Shown one piece after another: positions 36,641 to 45,389 of a stretch of 58,859 nucleotides of DNA; position 1 is the stretch's first letter, and every line of letters starts with the position of its first letter. A program made the position numbers and the translations under genes. The DNA is from an uncultured Verrucomicrobiota bacterium (GTDB lineage Bacteria; Verrucomicrobiota; Verrucomicrobiia; Palsa-1439). The stretch covers positions 1-58,859 of the forward strand of contig CAIKAP010000111.1 of NCBI GenBank assembly GCA_903825435.1, written 5' to 3'. The notes below the pieces were generated by a model. The model made no database searches and was not told the origin of the DNA. It saw only the letters and a program-made list of their open reading frames with translations.

Positions 36641-37319
36641 TGGTCAAATACCTCCATTGTCCTAGTTTCAAATTTCCGAGCGTCAAATTTCCAATCGCCA
36701 CGCGCACGAGTCGCTGAACGGGATGACCGACGGCGGCCATCATACGGCGGATCTGTCGTTTCTTGCCCTCGCAAATGATCAGTTCCAGTTCGCTCGCATC
36801 GCTGCTCGTACGAAGCTGCGCCACACTCTCGGCCCGGAGGCGTTCACCTTCGCTAACAATCCCGTTGAGCAATCGCGTCGTCGTTTCTTCCCCCCATACG
36901 CCGGCAACCTGTACGCAGTATTTCTTTGGCCTTTTATAGCGGGGATGCGTCAGCTGCAAGCTAAAACTGCCGTCATTGGTTAGCAAGAGCAATCCCTCGG
37001 AGTCCGCATCGAGGCGTCCAACCGTGTAAAGACGCGGCAATGTCGGCGGCAAAAGGTCCAACACGCGCTTACGTCCGTGCGTGTCGTGGCTGGTACAGAA
37101 GACGCCGCGCGGTTTGTGGAGGGCAATGTAGAGTTTGCGCTCGGCGGTAACTAGATTAGAGTCCACTGCCACTCGGTCGGCGTTGGGTTCCACCTTGGTT
37201 CCCAACTCAGTGACGAGGCGGGCGTTAACGGTAACGCGGCCTTTCTGAATGAGTTTTTCGCAGGCGCGGCGCGAGCCAACGCCCGCTTCAGCAAGAAACT
37301 TTTGCAGACGGACAGGCAC
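36609..37319 (-). CDS. RsuA/RluB-family pseudouridine synthase
   Basis: These enzymes convert one uridine of 16S or 23S rRNA to pseudouridine. The 236-residue protein has an N-terminal S4 RNA-binding domain (RLQKFLAEAGVGSRRACEKLI), the catalytic aspartate motif GRLDADSEGLLLLTNDG, then KKYCVQVAG and EGKKRQIRRMMAAVGHPV. This matches RluB/RsuA; the target base cannot be fixed from sequence. It starts at a GTG at 37319, 15 bases after the small basic protein gene. Confidence 0.93.
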   Translation of the reverse strand: MPVRLQKFLAEAGVGSRRACEKLIQKGRVTVNARLVTELGTKVEPNADRVAVDSNLVTAERKLYIALHKPRGVFCTSHDTHGRKRVLDLLPPTLPRLYTVGRLDADSEGLLLLTNDGSFSLQLTHPRYKRPKKYCVQVAGVWGEETTTRLLNGIVSEGERLRAESVAQLRTSSDASELELIICEGKKRQIRRMMAAVGHPVQRLVRVAIGNLTLGNLKLGQWRYLTNEEVHQLLHD

Positions 37320-37334
37320 GACGCGCTAGCCCGC

Positions 37335-37487
37335 CTATTCAGATTTGGTCTTAGGGAGGCCGAAGACGCGCTGGCCGTCCTTCCAACGGCCTTGTTTCTT
37401 GAGGACCTCGACGCGCTCGAAACGCTTCAGGACGTTGCGACGGGTCTTGATCTTATCGGCTGATTTCAAGCTGGAATGTAGTGACAT
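37335..37487 (-). CDS. Small basic protein of the Verrucomicrobia/Chlamydiae family
   Basis: This 50-residue protein begins MSLHSSLKSADKIKTRRNVL and continues KRFERVEVLKKQGRW, ending GLPKTKSE. It closely matches a short, Lys/Arg-rich family that I know from Verrucomicrobia, Chlamydiae and Lentisphaerae (TIGR04137) and that is thought to associate with ribosomes or rRNA. The ATG at 37487 lies 9 bases after the TPR gene. Position before an rRNA pseudouridine synthase fits a ribosome-linked role. It supports placing the window in the PVC group. Confidence 0.9.
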   Translation of the reverse strand: MSLHSSLKSADKIKTRRNVLKRFERVEVLKKQGRWKDGQRVFGLPKTKSE

Positions 37488-37496
37488 GGTGAAATC

Positions 37497-38483
37497 CTAT
37501 TTCTTGCTGGGTCGTTTCAGTTTTTCAATTTTTTCTTTGGCTGGCTTCTCGAACTCTAGATTCTTACCAGAGGTCAGGTATTTTTCAAAATGTTTTATCG
37601 CGGTGGCCGGGTCGCTTTCCTCGTTGAGGAGGCCGAGCTTAAAATAGATCAGGTGGTAATCGGGGCGCAACTGAAGGGCTTGCCGGTAGGCCTTGTCGGC
37701 CCTATCAGCCTGTTTCAACTGGCGGTAAGCGTCGCCCATGCCGCTGTAGGCGGGCGCGTATTTCTCGTCCTTGTCCACAGCTTTGCGGTAACAGACCAGA
37801 GCCGCTTCGAGATCCTTGCCGGCGGCGTAGATGTCGCCCATGGCGTTGTTGTAGTACGGGATGGACGGGTCCTCATCAAGCGCCTTTTGGAGGAACCGTT
37901 TCGCCTCCGGCAATCGTCCCCGCGTGAGGTGGAGGACCCCGAGGCTGTAGTAGGCGTCGCCGTTGTGGCGCCCGGCCTTTTCCTCAAGCTGCACGAATGT
38001 CTCCAGATGTTTCTGCGCCTCATCCATCTTCCCGGCTTCCTTGAGCAGGATGCCGTAGTTGTGGTGGGCGCGTCCGAAATCCGGGTCAGAAGCGAGCGCC
38101 TTCTCATAGGCAGCCTGCGCCTCGATGCGTTGGTTCTTCTCATCGTAACGGACACCCAGTTGTGTCCACACATCGGCGTCGTTCGGTTTCAGCTCCAGAT
38201 AACGTTTATAGGTACTGATCGCCTCATCGGGCTGGTTCAACTTCTCGCAAGCCACCGCAAGGTTGTAGAGCGCGTTAGGGTGCCGCGGGAAAATCCGCAG
38301 CGCTCGTTGGTACTCGGCCTTGGCGCGGGGCAGCGAATTCCTCTCCATGAACTCGTTGCCGCGCACGAAATACTCATTGGCCTCGCTGACCGCGCGCTTA
38401 TCTGCCTCCGTCAACTCCTCTCCCCGCGCGGCACACAACGCCATCAACGCAACCACCATCATAATAATTACATGCTTCATCAT
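37497..38483 (-). CDS. Exported TPR-repeat protein
   Basis: The 328-residue protein has a signal peptide (MMKHVIIMMVVALMALCAARG) followed by about eight tetratricopeptide repeats (for example AEYQRALRIFPRHPNALYNL and YKRYLELKPNDADVWTQLG), which bind partner proteins. It ends in a Lys-rich tail (FEKPAKEKIEKLKRPSKK). Its start overlaps the stop of the CutA-HEAT-TPR fusion by four bases, so the two are probably made together in the periplasm. The partner is unknown. Confidence 0.85.
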   Translation of the reverse strand: MMKHVIIMMVVALMALCAARGEELTEADKRAVSEANEYFVRGNEFMERNSLPRAKAEYQRALRIFPRHPNALYNLAVACEKLNQPDEAISTYKRYLELKPNDADVWTQLGVRYDEKNQRIEAQAAYEKALASDPDFGRAHHNYGILLKEAGKMDEAQKHLETFVQLEEKAGRHNGDAYYSLGVLHLTRGRLPEAKRFLQKALDEDPSIPYYNNAMGDIYAAGKDLEAALVCYRKAVDKDEKYAPAYSGMGDAYRQLKQADRADKAYRQALQLRPDYHLIYFKLGLLNEESDPATAIKHFEKYLTSGKNLEFEKPAKEKIEKLKRPSKK

Positions 38484-39973
38484 TTCGCTCCCAGTTTCTC
38501 CAATACTTGTCCTGCCTGTTTAACGACTACGCTGTCGGGAAATTCACGCGTCAATTGCTCCAGCCCCCCCCGTCCTTTCTCCCTCTGTCCCAGCGCCAGA
38601 CGGCTCAGCCCAAGACAATACAACACCTTGTCCTTCCGGGCGAACGCCGGCCAGCGCTCCAGCAACTGCTCGTAACAGTACGCCGCTTGCGCATGACGGC
38701 CTTGATGACCAAGTACCACTCCCAACGCCAGCAGCGCATCCGCCGTCCAGCCGCTGCGATTTGCCTCGTCATAGCAGATCACGTTCCGTAAATGCGGAAT
38801 CGCCAAATCCTCACGCCCCTCATCGAGGCACGTCTCCGCCACCTTCCAGTTCGCCATCACGTCCGACGGGGCGCGTTGCGCCCGACGCTGCAATTCGTAG
38901 AACGACTCCGATCCGCGCCGCGCCTGCGCCATCCGCGCCAGCAACCGCTCCTTCTCCACCATACCCACCGCACGCGCCAGTTCGACGCCCTCTCCGTCTA
39001 ACAACAACACCGTCGGCGCCCCACGCACATCGTAAAGACGCGCCTCCGCCGTGTGCGTTGCTGCGTCCACGCGCACACACACAAATCCCAGCATCCGTTC
39101 CGACACCTCCGGCGCGGCTAGCACCGCCGACTCAAATTGCCGACAATTCGACGACTCCGGCACGAAGAAATACGCCAGCACAAATTGTTTCCTCTTACGC
39201 GCCTCCTTCAGCACCGCGCCCAGCGAACGCCACCAGAAGAGTTGGACCCGCAACTTCACCAGCGATTCCACCGCCACTTCCCGCACCAATTCCGAGGCGT
39301 CCGACTTCGCAGCCATTTCCAGCCAGGGCACTGCCTCCCGTCGTCCGCTCTGACCCAACGCCAGCGCCGCCGACCAACGCACCAACGATTCCCCGTCCTG
39401 CAGCCGGCCACGCACCAGTTCCAAATCCTCATCCGTCTCGCTCACCCGCAACAAACCCGATACCGCCATCTGGCGCGCCTCCGCGCCCGGCGACGCGATC
39501 ATCGCACGAAACTGTTTCACCGCCCGCTCGCCGCCGAGTTGCGCCAATCGTTCCGCCGCCTCCACCCGCGTCTCCTCGTTACCGGAGCGCAACTGCTTCA
39601 CCGCGTCGTCAATCGCGTCCCCGCGCGACGATGTCGCCGCGCACAACAACGCCAGCGTCGCCACCGCACCGCGCAGCCATTTCAGGTAACGCCGCTCGCC
39701 ACGCGCGATCCGAACAAAAATAATTTCTGGCACATCATAGCTGTGCACCGCCTTAATCGCACGCGTCACCGCCGCCGACTTCGCCTTCGTCGTCTTGATC
39801 AACAAGAGGCACTCCGCACCACGTTCCAGTTTACCCTGCCACCAATAATGCGACTCGACACCCGCGACGATGTTTACGCACGCCGCCAGCTTCGACTTCA
39901 ACACCACTTGCGCCAGCGAACGCGCCTCGGCCTTCGAGCCGCACGTCACCATACCTACCACGTGCCCGCTCAC
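38480..39973 (-). CDS. CutA1-HEAT-thioredoxin-like-TPR fusion protein
   Basis: The 497-residue open frame joins four parts. Residues 1-95 are CutA1, a small cytosolic trimer-forming protein (MVTCGSKAEARSLAQVVL, LAACVNIVAGVESHYWW, SYDVPEIIFVRI, RYLKWL). Residues 97-115 (RGAVATLALLCAATSSRGD) look like a signal peptide or membrane anchor. HEAT repeats follow (about 118-235), then a thioredoxin-like domain with one Cys (SSNCRQFESAV, GAPTVLLLDGEG), then TPRs to the end. CutA1 normally ends right after YL.WL, so either its stop was lost or the second gene starts at a non-standard codon inside it. The GTG at 39973 overlaps the HAD gene's stop. Confidence 0.8.
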   Translation of the reverse strand: MSGHVVGMVTCGSKAEARSLAQVVLKSKLAACVNIVAGVESHYWWQGKLERGAECLLLIKTTKAKSAAVTRAIKAVHSYDVPEIIFVRIARGERRYLKWLRGAVATLALLCAATSSRGDAIDDAVKQLRSGNEETRVEAAERLAQLGGERAVKQFRAMIASPGAEARQMAVSGLLRVSETDEDLELVRGRLQDGESLVRWSAALALGQSGRREAVPWLEMAAKSDASELVREVAVESLVKLRVQLFWWRSLGAVLKEARKRKQFVLAYFFVPESSNCRQFESAVLAAPEVSERMLGFVCVRVDAATHTAEARLYDVRGAPTVLLLDGEGVELARAVGMVEKERLLARMAQARRGSESFYELQRRAQRAPSDVMANWKVAETCLDEGREDLAIPHLRNVICYDEANRSGWTADALLALGVVLGHQGRHAQAAYCYEQLLERWPAFARKDKVLYCLGLSRLALGQREKGRGGLEQLTREFPDSVVVKQAGQVLEKLGAK

Positions 39974-40554
39974 GCTGCCTCCTTGTCCACGATCTCCAGC
40001 ACCCCCGTCAACCGACGGATTACGAACTCCGCATCCTCCGCCCACGGTGGCAACGCACCACGCTCCACCAACACCACGCTACGCGCCCCCGCGTTGCGCG
40101 CGCAGAGCACGTCCCACTTGTAGTCGCCGACCATCAACAACTCGCACGGTTTTGCACCCCAGCAGCGCGCAATGTTCCGGATTGGTTCCGGCGACGGTTT
40201 GTACGGCCCGTCCTCACGGCTGACGGCGATATCGAAATTCAGTTCCAACCTATGGCAGACCAAGTCAACCGATCGACGCGAGTTGCGCGTCAACAACGCC
40301 GTCGGCAGCCCGCGCTGGCGCAGGCCGCGCAACACCGTACGCGCCCCGCAGTTCAACTTCGTCCGTGCTGCGGCCTGGTTCTCGTACTTCACGATGATGC
40401 GATGAAGCCGCGCGCGTTCCGCGCCGCGCACCAAGCCGAGATGGTCCAGCAAGTCCACGTCGCCGACGTTCGCCTCGGCCTTGATCCGGTCGAAGTCGAA
40501 ACACATCGTTGTGAGCGTGCCGTCCATATCGAAAATGACACCGTGAATAGCCAT
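39970..40554 (-). CDS. HAD-superfamily phosphatase
   Basis: The 194-residue cytosolic hydrolase has the HAD motifs in order: VIFDMDGTLTT with the nucleophile Asp, ALLTRNSR, KPSPEPIRNIAR with the lysine, and LMVGDYKWDVLCARNAG with the metal-binding acid. It resembles phosphoglycolate phosphatase-like members; the substrate is unknown. Its stop overlaps the CutA fusion start. It carries a perfect GTTCCGG repeat at 40174-40191, encoding PEPIRN. Confidence 0.9.
   Translation of the reverse strand: MAIHGVIFDMDGTLTTMCFDFDRIKAEANVGDVDLLDHLGLVRGAERARLHRIIVKYENQAAARTKLNCGARTVLRGLRQRGLPTALLTRNSRRSVDLVCHRLELNFDIAVSREDGPYKPSPEPIRNIARCWGAKPCELLMVGDYKWDVLCARNAGARSVVLVERGALPPWAEDAEFVIRRLTGVLEIVDKEAA
40174..40191 (+). 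repeat. GTTCCGG-N4-GTTCCGG repeat, copy 5 (perfect)
   Basis: GTTCCGG at 40174-40180 and 40185-40191, spacer ATTG, inside the HAD gene. The sense strand carries CCGGAAC. Confidence 0.85.
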
Positions 40555-40688
40555 GAAGTCCGCGCAGTAAACCCTAACCCGCCAGCAAAATCAATGGCGA
40601 AGCAGCGTTAAAAACGAATTGCCACAAAACATATAGCCAACCGGAACTGACTCTGTTTGAATACGTCCATCTTCAACGGAGGAACACC

Positions 40689-43600
40689 ATGCTACGAACA
40701 CTCGCTATGATTCTCGGCCTCGCCACAGCGGCGCAGGCCATCACGCCGCAACAACTGCGCTGCGAATACCGCGTCAACCCACTCGGCATTGACGAGACAA
40801 AACCGCGCCTGAGTTGGACCCTCGCCTCCGACCAGAAAGCCGATAAACAGACCGCCTACCAAGTCGTCGTCACGTCGGGACAGGAGACGCTTTGGGACAG
40901 CGGCAAGGTCGCCAGCGATGAGACCACCGCCATTGTCTACGACGGCAAACCGCTCACCACCGGCATGCGTTGCTCGTGGAAGGTGAAAGTTTGGGACAAA
41001 GACGGCACTGAGTACGCCTGGAGTGAACCCGCCGCTTGGACGATGGGCTTGCTGCAAGCGTCCGACTGGAAAGCTGAGTGGATCGGCTACGATAAAGCCC
41101 GCCAGGACATCGAGCTGCCCAACGCACCGCTTGATGGCGCGAAATGGATTTGGCACGCCGCCGACCCCAAGCCGAATCCACTGTTCGGCAGTCGTCTATT
41201 CGTCAGCAACTTCCGCCTGCCTGCCGACATCAAAATCGCTAAGGCCACTCTTTTCACCATCGGCGACGACAACTACAAGGTTGTCGTCAACACCCACGTT
41301 GTCGTCAAAGGCTGGATGTGGATGCAAATCAAAACCACTGACGTTACCGCCAACCTGCACGCTGGCGACAACAACCTCCGCGTCGAAGTCTGGATCCCCG
41401 GCAAAACCCCCACCGGGTTTCTCGCCAAGCTCGTCGTCACCACGGCCGCCGGCAAAACGATCACGCACGTTACCGATTCGTCCTGGAAAACCCTTAGAGA
41501 CCCGGGCGCCGACTGGCAGGATCGTAACCTCGACACCACCGCATGGCCCGCCGCACATGTGCTCGGTGATTACGGCATGCACCCGTGGGGCAAGCTCAAG
41601 CTCGAAGCACTTTTTCTGCCGCCAGTACCGTATCTGCGGACGAATTTCCGTACCGACAAACCAGTCAAGCACGCCATACTTTATGTCAGCGCGCTCGGTC
41701 TCGCTGATGTCCAAATCAACGGCAAGCGCGTCACTGACGATTGGTTCAACCCCGGCTGGACCGATTACGCCAAGCGCGTTTACTACCGGACCTACGACGT
41801 CACCGCGCTTGTCAAACGCGCTAACAACGATCTCGGCGTCACACTCGCCGACGGCTGGTTTAGCGGATACATCGGCTATCACCAAGCACGCAATCACTAC
41901 GGAAAACTCCCGCGTGTCCGCGTCCAGTTAAACATCGAATACGCCAACGGCACCACCGCCGTCGTCGGCACCGGCCCGAATTGGAAAGCCACCACCGGGC
42001 CGTTACTCGAAGCCGATTTCCTGATGGGCGAAACCTACGATGCGCGTATCGAGCCTCGCAATCGGGATACCGTCAACGTCGGTTGCACCGAAGTCCATCC
42101 CGCCGTCCAAGCGCACCCCTCCCCCCCTGTCGTCGTGGTGCAAGAGTTCAAGGCCACAACCATCACCGAGCCAAAGCCCGGCGTGTACGTCCTGAATTTC
42201 GGCCAGAACTTCGCCGGCGTGGCACGCCTGACGGTGCGCGGCGAGCCGGGTCAGAAAATCACGCTCCGGTATGCCGAGCGACTCAACCCCGACGGCACGA
42301 TCTACACCGCCAACCTCCGTAGCGCCCGCGCGACCGATACCTACATCTGCCGCGGCGACGACGTTGAGACGTGGACGCCACGGTTTACCTTCCACGGCTT
42401 CCAGTACATCGAGGTTACCGGTCTGAAAGAGAAACCGTCGCCTGACACCGTCGTTGGCATTGCGCTTAGTAGCGACACGCCCATCGCCGGCAACTTCCAG
42501 TGCTCCGACCCGATGTTGAACCAGCTTCACAACAACATCTACTGGACGCAGCGCGCCAATTTCATTGACATCCCGACCGATTGCCCGCAGCGCGACGAAC
42601 GCCTCGGCTGGACCGGCGACGCGCAAGTTTACATCCGCACTGCCACGCTCAACACCGACGTACAGGCGTTCTTTAACAAATGGCTCGTTGATCTTTGCCA
42701 AGACAGCCAACGCACAGACGGCCAGTTTTGGACGGTTGCCCCTTTTAAAGTCGCCATTAACGATGGCGGCCCTGCATGGTCCGACGCTGGCGTCATCTGC
42801 CCTTGGACTATTTACGAAGTTTATGGTGACCGTCGCGTGCTGGAAAAAAACTACGATGCGATGACGCGCTTCATTGCATTCTGCCAGAAGCGCAGCACAG
42901 CGGAGCTATTGCCGCCGAAACAATACCACTGCTTCGGCGACTGGCTCAGCATCAAGGCCGACACACCGAAGGATGTGATCTACGAGGCCTACTTCGCCTA
43001 CAGCACCAAGCTCGTTGCCCGCGCCGCCGAAGTCCTCGGCAAGAAGGAAGACGCCGCGAAGTACAACCAATTCTTCAACGACATCAAGACCGCGTTCAAC
43101 AAAGCCTACGTCGCCGCCGACAGTCGGATCAAGGGCAACACCCAATGCGGGTACGTACTGGCCATCGCCTTCGACCTCCTCGACGCCGACAAGGCAAAGC
43201 TCGCGGGGAAGTATCTCGTCGAAGATATCGAGAGCCGCAACAATCATCTCTCCACCGGTTTCGTCGGGACGAAGGATCTCATGTTGGCGCTCGCGAAGGT
43301 CGGTCGCAACGACGTCGCCTACCGGCTCATCCACAACGACACCTTCCCGTCCTGGGGCTTCTCCATCAAACACGGTGCAACCTCGATCTGGGAACGTTGG
43401 GACGGCTGGACCCCCGAGAAAGGCTTCCAAGCCCCCAGCATGAACAGTTTCGCCCACTACAGTTTTGGCGCAGTCTATCAATGGATCGTCGAGAACATCG
43501 GCGGCATCCACAGCGAAGCGCCCGGCTACAAGCGCATCCTCATCGCGCCGCAGCCCGGCGGCAAGCTCACCTCAGCCAAGACCAGCTATCGCAGCATCCG

Positions 43601-44321
43601 CGGCCTCATCGGAAGCGACTGGCGCATCGCCAACGGCAAGTTCATCCTCGACGTCACCATCCCCGTCAATACCACCGCCACCGTTATTATGCCGACAACA
43701 GGTATCCATGACATCGGCTCCGGCCAACATCACTTCGAGGAACCGTTCGGCGTCAAGACAACCTCAGAAGAGGAGTCATTGTTCGACGGCAAGAAACTCG
43801 GCAAATGGAAGCCTGCCGATTTCTACGGCAAAGGCAACAAGATCACCGTGGCCGACGGCGCCATCCGCATTGCCATCGGCGAGCCGATGGTCGGCATCGT
43901 CTGGAGTGGCGAACCGCCCGCGCGGATGAACTACGAAATCGAACTCGACGCGAAGCGGACCGATGGCGACGACTTTTTCTGCGGCCTAACGTTTCCTGTC
44001 GGCAAGGACCCATGCACGTTGATCTGCGGCGGCTGGGGCGGTACTGTCGTCGGCCTGTCAAGCATTGACGGCTACGACGCCTCCGAGAACCAGACCAGCC
44101 ACTCGATGAAGTTCACCAAGGACCAGTGGTACCACATCCGTCTTCGCGTTACCGAAAAGAAGATCGAAGCGTGGATTGACGACGAACAGATCATCGAACA
44201 GGAACTCGCCGAGCATTGCGTCTCCGTCCGCATGGAAGTCGAGCCGTGCATCCCGCTCGGCGTCTCGACATGGAATACCGGGGCCGCCCTTCGCAACATC
44301 AAGTTCCGTAAACTCGACTGA
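40689..44321 (+). CDS. Alpha-L-rhamnosidase (GH78) fused to a DUF1080 domain
   Basis: The 1210-residue exported protein (signal peptide about 1-18) cleaves alpha-rhamnosides of plant polysaccharides or glycosides. N-terminal Ig/CBM67-like beta domains lead to the (alpha/alpha)6 barrel with IDIPTDCPQRDERLGWTGD (general acid region) and ATSIWERWDGW (general base region). From about residue 1020 a separate domain begins ESLFDGKKLGKWK and contains DQWYHIRLRVTEKKIEAW. This is a DUF1080 fold, recently linked to 3-keto-glycoside cleavage. A strong ggagga site precedes the ATG. This fusion joins the same activities found as separate genes downstream. The gene is convergent to the next one with a 3-base gap. 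Confidence 0.92.
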   Translation: MLRTLAMILGLATAAQAITPQQLRCEYRVNPLGIDETKPRLSWTLASDQKADKQTAYQVVVTSGQETLWDSGKVASDETTAIVYDGKPLTTGMRCSWKVKVWDKDGTEYAWSEPAAWTMGLLQASDWKAEWIGYDKARQDIELPNAPLDGAKWIWHAADPKPNPLFGSRLFVSNFRLPADIKIAKATLFTIGDDNYKVVVNTHVVVKGWMWMQIKTTDVTANLHAGDNNLRVEVWIPGKTPTGFLAKLVVTTAAGKTITHVTDSSWKTLRDPGADWQDRNLDTTAWPAAHVLGDYGMHPWGKLKLEALFLPPVPYLRTNFRTDKPVKHAILYVSALGLADVQINGKRVTDDWFNPGWTDYAKRVYYRTYDVTALVKRANNDLGVTLADGWFSGYIGYHQARNHYGKLPRVRVQLNIEYANGTTAVVGTGPNWKATTGPLLEADFLMGETYDARIEPRNRDTVNVGCTEVHPAVQAHPSPPVVVVQEFKATTITEPKPGVYVLNFGQNFAGVARLTVRGEPGQKITLRYAERLNPDGTIYTANLRSARATDTYICRGDDVETWTPRFTFHGFQYIEVTGLKEKPSPDTVVGIALSSDTPIAGNFQCSDPMLNQLHNNIYWTQRANFIDIPTDCPQRDERLGWTGDAQVYIRTATLNTDVQAFFNKWLVDLCQDSQRTDGQFWTVAPFKVAINDGGPAWSDAGVICPWTIYEVYGDRRVLEKNYDAMTRFIAFCQKRSTAELLPPKQYHCFGDWLSIKADTPKDVIYEAYFAYSTKLVARAAEVLGKKEDAAKYNQFFNDIKTAFNKAYVAADSRIKGNTQCGYVLAIAFDLLDADKAKLAGKYLVEDIESRNNHLSTGFVGTKDLMLALAKVGRNDVAYRLIHNDTFPSWGFSIKHGATSIWERWDGWTPEKGFQAPSMNSFAHYSFGAVYQWIVENIGGIHSEAPGYKRILIAPQPGGKLTSAKTSYRSIRGLIGSDWRIANGKFILDVTIPVNTTATVIMPTTGIHDIGSGQHHFEEPFGVKTTSEEESLFDGKKLGKWKPADFYGKGNKITVADGAIRIAIGEPMVGIVWSGEPPARMNYEIELDAKRTDGDDFFCGLTFPVGKDPCTLICGGWGGTVVGLSSIDGYDASENQTSHSMKFTKDQWYHIRLRVTEKKIEAWIDDEQIIEQELAEHCVSVRMEVEPCIPLGVSTWNTGAALRNIKFRKLD

Positions 44322-44324
44322 GGA

Positions 44325-45110
44325 TCAGAACCGTCGGAACAAATCGGCAAAGGCCCAGAGCGCGAGCGCAACCATTCCCCAGCAGCTCACGCGGAAGAGG
44401 ATGCGTGACAACTCGTTGGCAGTTCGCAACACAACAGCATCTTCAACGTAGATTACTTCGCAGGCGCCGGGGCCGGTGTCGGTGCGGGTGGTGCTGCTGG
44501 TCCATGTGACAGCCTCGGAATCATAGCGACCACCTTTGCCGATCAGTCTGGCGTTGACCTTGATGAGCTTGCCGTGCAGTTTCACTTGGTCTCCGATCAT
44601 CACGCGATTCAACGTTCTCTCGACATCGGGTTGGCTCAAGAGAAGGTGGTTATTGGAGACTTCCGTCAGCGAGAAAGGCAACTTCTCGCGCCATTCGACC
44701 CAGCAGAACCGGCAGTCCTGAGAGAAGCGAATGGTTTTCGCCTGATGCACCTTGTAGCGAAGGTTGCTACCCCAGATCAAGCAGAGGTCCAGTGGAAAAA
44801 TCTTCTCGGAACGGTCAATGCTGAACCAACTGTAATCCATCCGCCGCACCACCAGCCCGCTGATGGTGTATTCGTACAACGGCGTGACTTCGTACTGGTA
44901 ATCGTTCCGTGTGAACCGGAACGGCTTCACCGCGGTCGCTGGTGGTGTCTGTTCCGGCTGACGAAACGCATCGGGATGAATCTCGTCCACCGTGTCGAGC
45001 CGCTCGCGCATGAACCAAGTCACCACCACCGTCGCAAGAAAACCAAGGAACAAGCATTTCCGTATCAAGATGAGTATCTTCACGACTGTTTTTGGAACAA
45101 CCACGCCCAA
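44325..45110 (-). CDS. Membrane protein of unknown function
   Basis: The 261-residue product has one membrane helix at each end (about residues 10-32 and 238-258) with a soluble, beta-rich middle that would lie outside the cytosol. The middle begins FRFTRNDYQYEVTPLYEYTI and includes a SQDCRFCWVEW segment with two cysteines. The layout recalls DUF3592-type proteins, but I do not see enough to name it. It starts at a TTG at 45110 with a good aaaggtg site; a GTG at 45083 is possible. It is convergent to the rhamnosidase gene. Confidence 0.65.
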   Translation of the reverse strand: MGVVVPKTVVKILILIRKCLFLGFLATVVVTWFMRERLDTVDEIHPDAFRQPEQTPPATAVKPFRFTRNDYQYEVTPLYEYTISGLVVRRMDYSWFSIDRSEKIFPLDLCLIWGSNLRYKVHQAKTIRFSQDCRFCWVEWREKLPFSLTEVSNNHLLLSQPDVERTLNRVMIGDQVKLHGKLIKVNARLIGKGGRYDSEAVTWTSSTTRTDTGPGACEVIYVEDAVVLRTANELSRILFRVSCWGMVALALWAFADLFRRF

Positions 45111-45151
45111 AAGTCACCTTTAGGGTGCCTCCGGTAACTACATTTCGGTTG

Positions 45152-45215
45152 TAGGCCACGTGACCTCACGTGGCGGCTTTCCTCAAGAATTCGCCGTGTG
45201 GGGTCACACGGCCTA
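45152..45215. repeat. Inverted pair of REP-like hairpins with compensatory changes
   Basis: Two 24-base copies lie in inverted orientation (45152-45175 and 45192-45215), 16 bases apart. Each folds into its own hairpin: GCCACGTGA with TCACGTGGC (45155-45174), and GCCGTGTG with CACACGGC (45193-45212). The copies differ mainly by paired substitutions in the stem (AC/GT swapped for GT/AC), which keep the fold. This is the layout of paired REP elements. Confidence 0.7.
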
Positions 45216-45220
45216 AGTTC

Positions 45221-45247
45221 GTAGAAAAAGGCGACCGATGGTCGCCT
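45221..45247 (-). terminator. Rho-independent terminator after the isomerase gene
   Basis: On the minus strand a perfect stem, AGGCGACC with GGTCGCCT around a 3-base loop (45229-45247), is followed by a run of Ts (45224-45228). It lies about 140 bases after the stop of the TIM-barrel isomerase gene (45390) and would end its transcript. Confidence 0.75.
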
Positions 45248-45389
45248 AATTTGGTTCGGATGTTGTCCCGGTGTTTGACAAGCAGCCGCTTCATGGAACC
45301 GTATGCTACCACCAAACCCTTCCGGGAACAAGCGGATTTGGCGGTGTCGAGGAGGAAGTCGGCACGGGCAGCGGAAAGCGAGTTTCGGC

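Noticed and set aside
44328-44350. Possible ninth GTTCCGG-type repeat (TCGGAACAAATCGGCAA)
   Set aside because: Only the first half-site fits and the second is shifted by one base, so it could be chance or a decayed copy; I did not count it.
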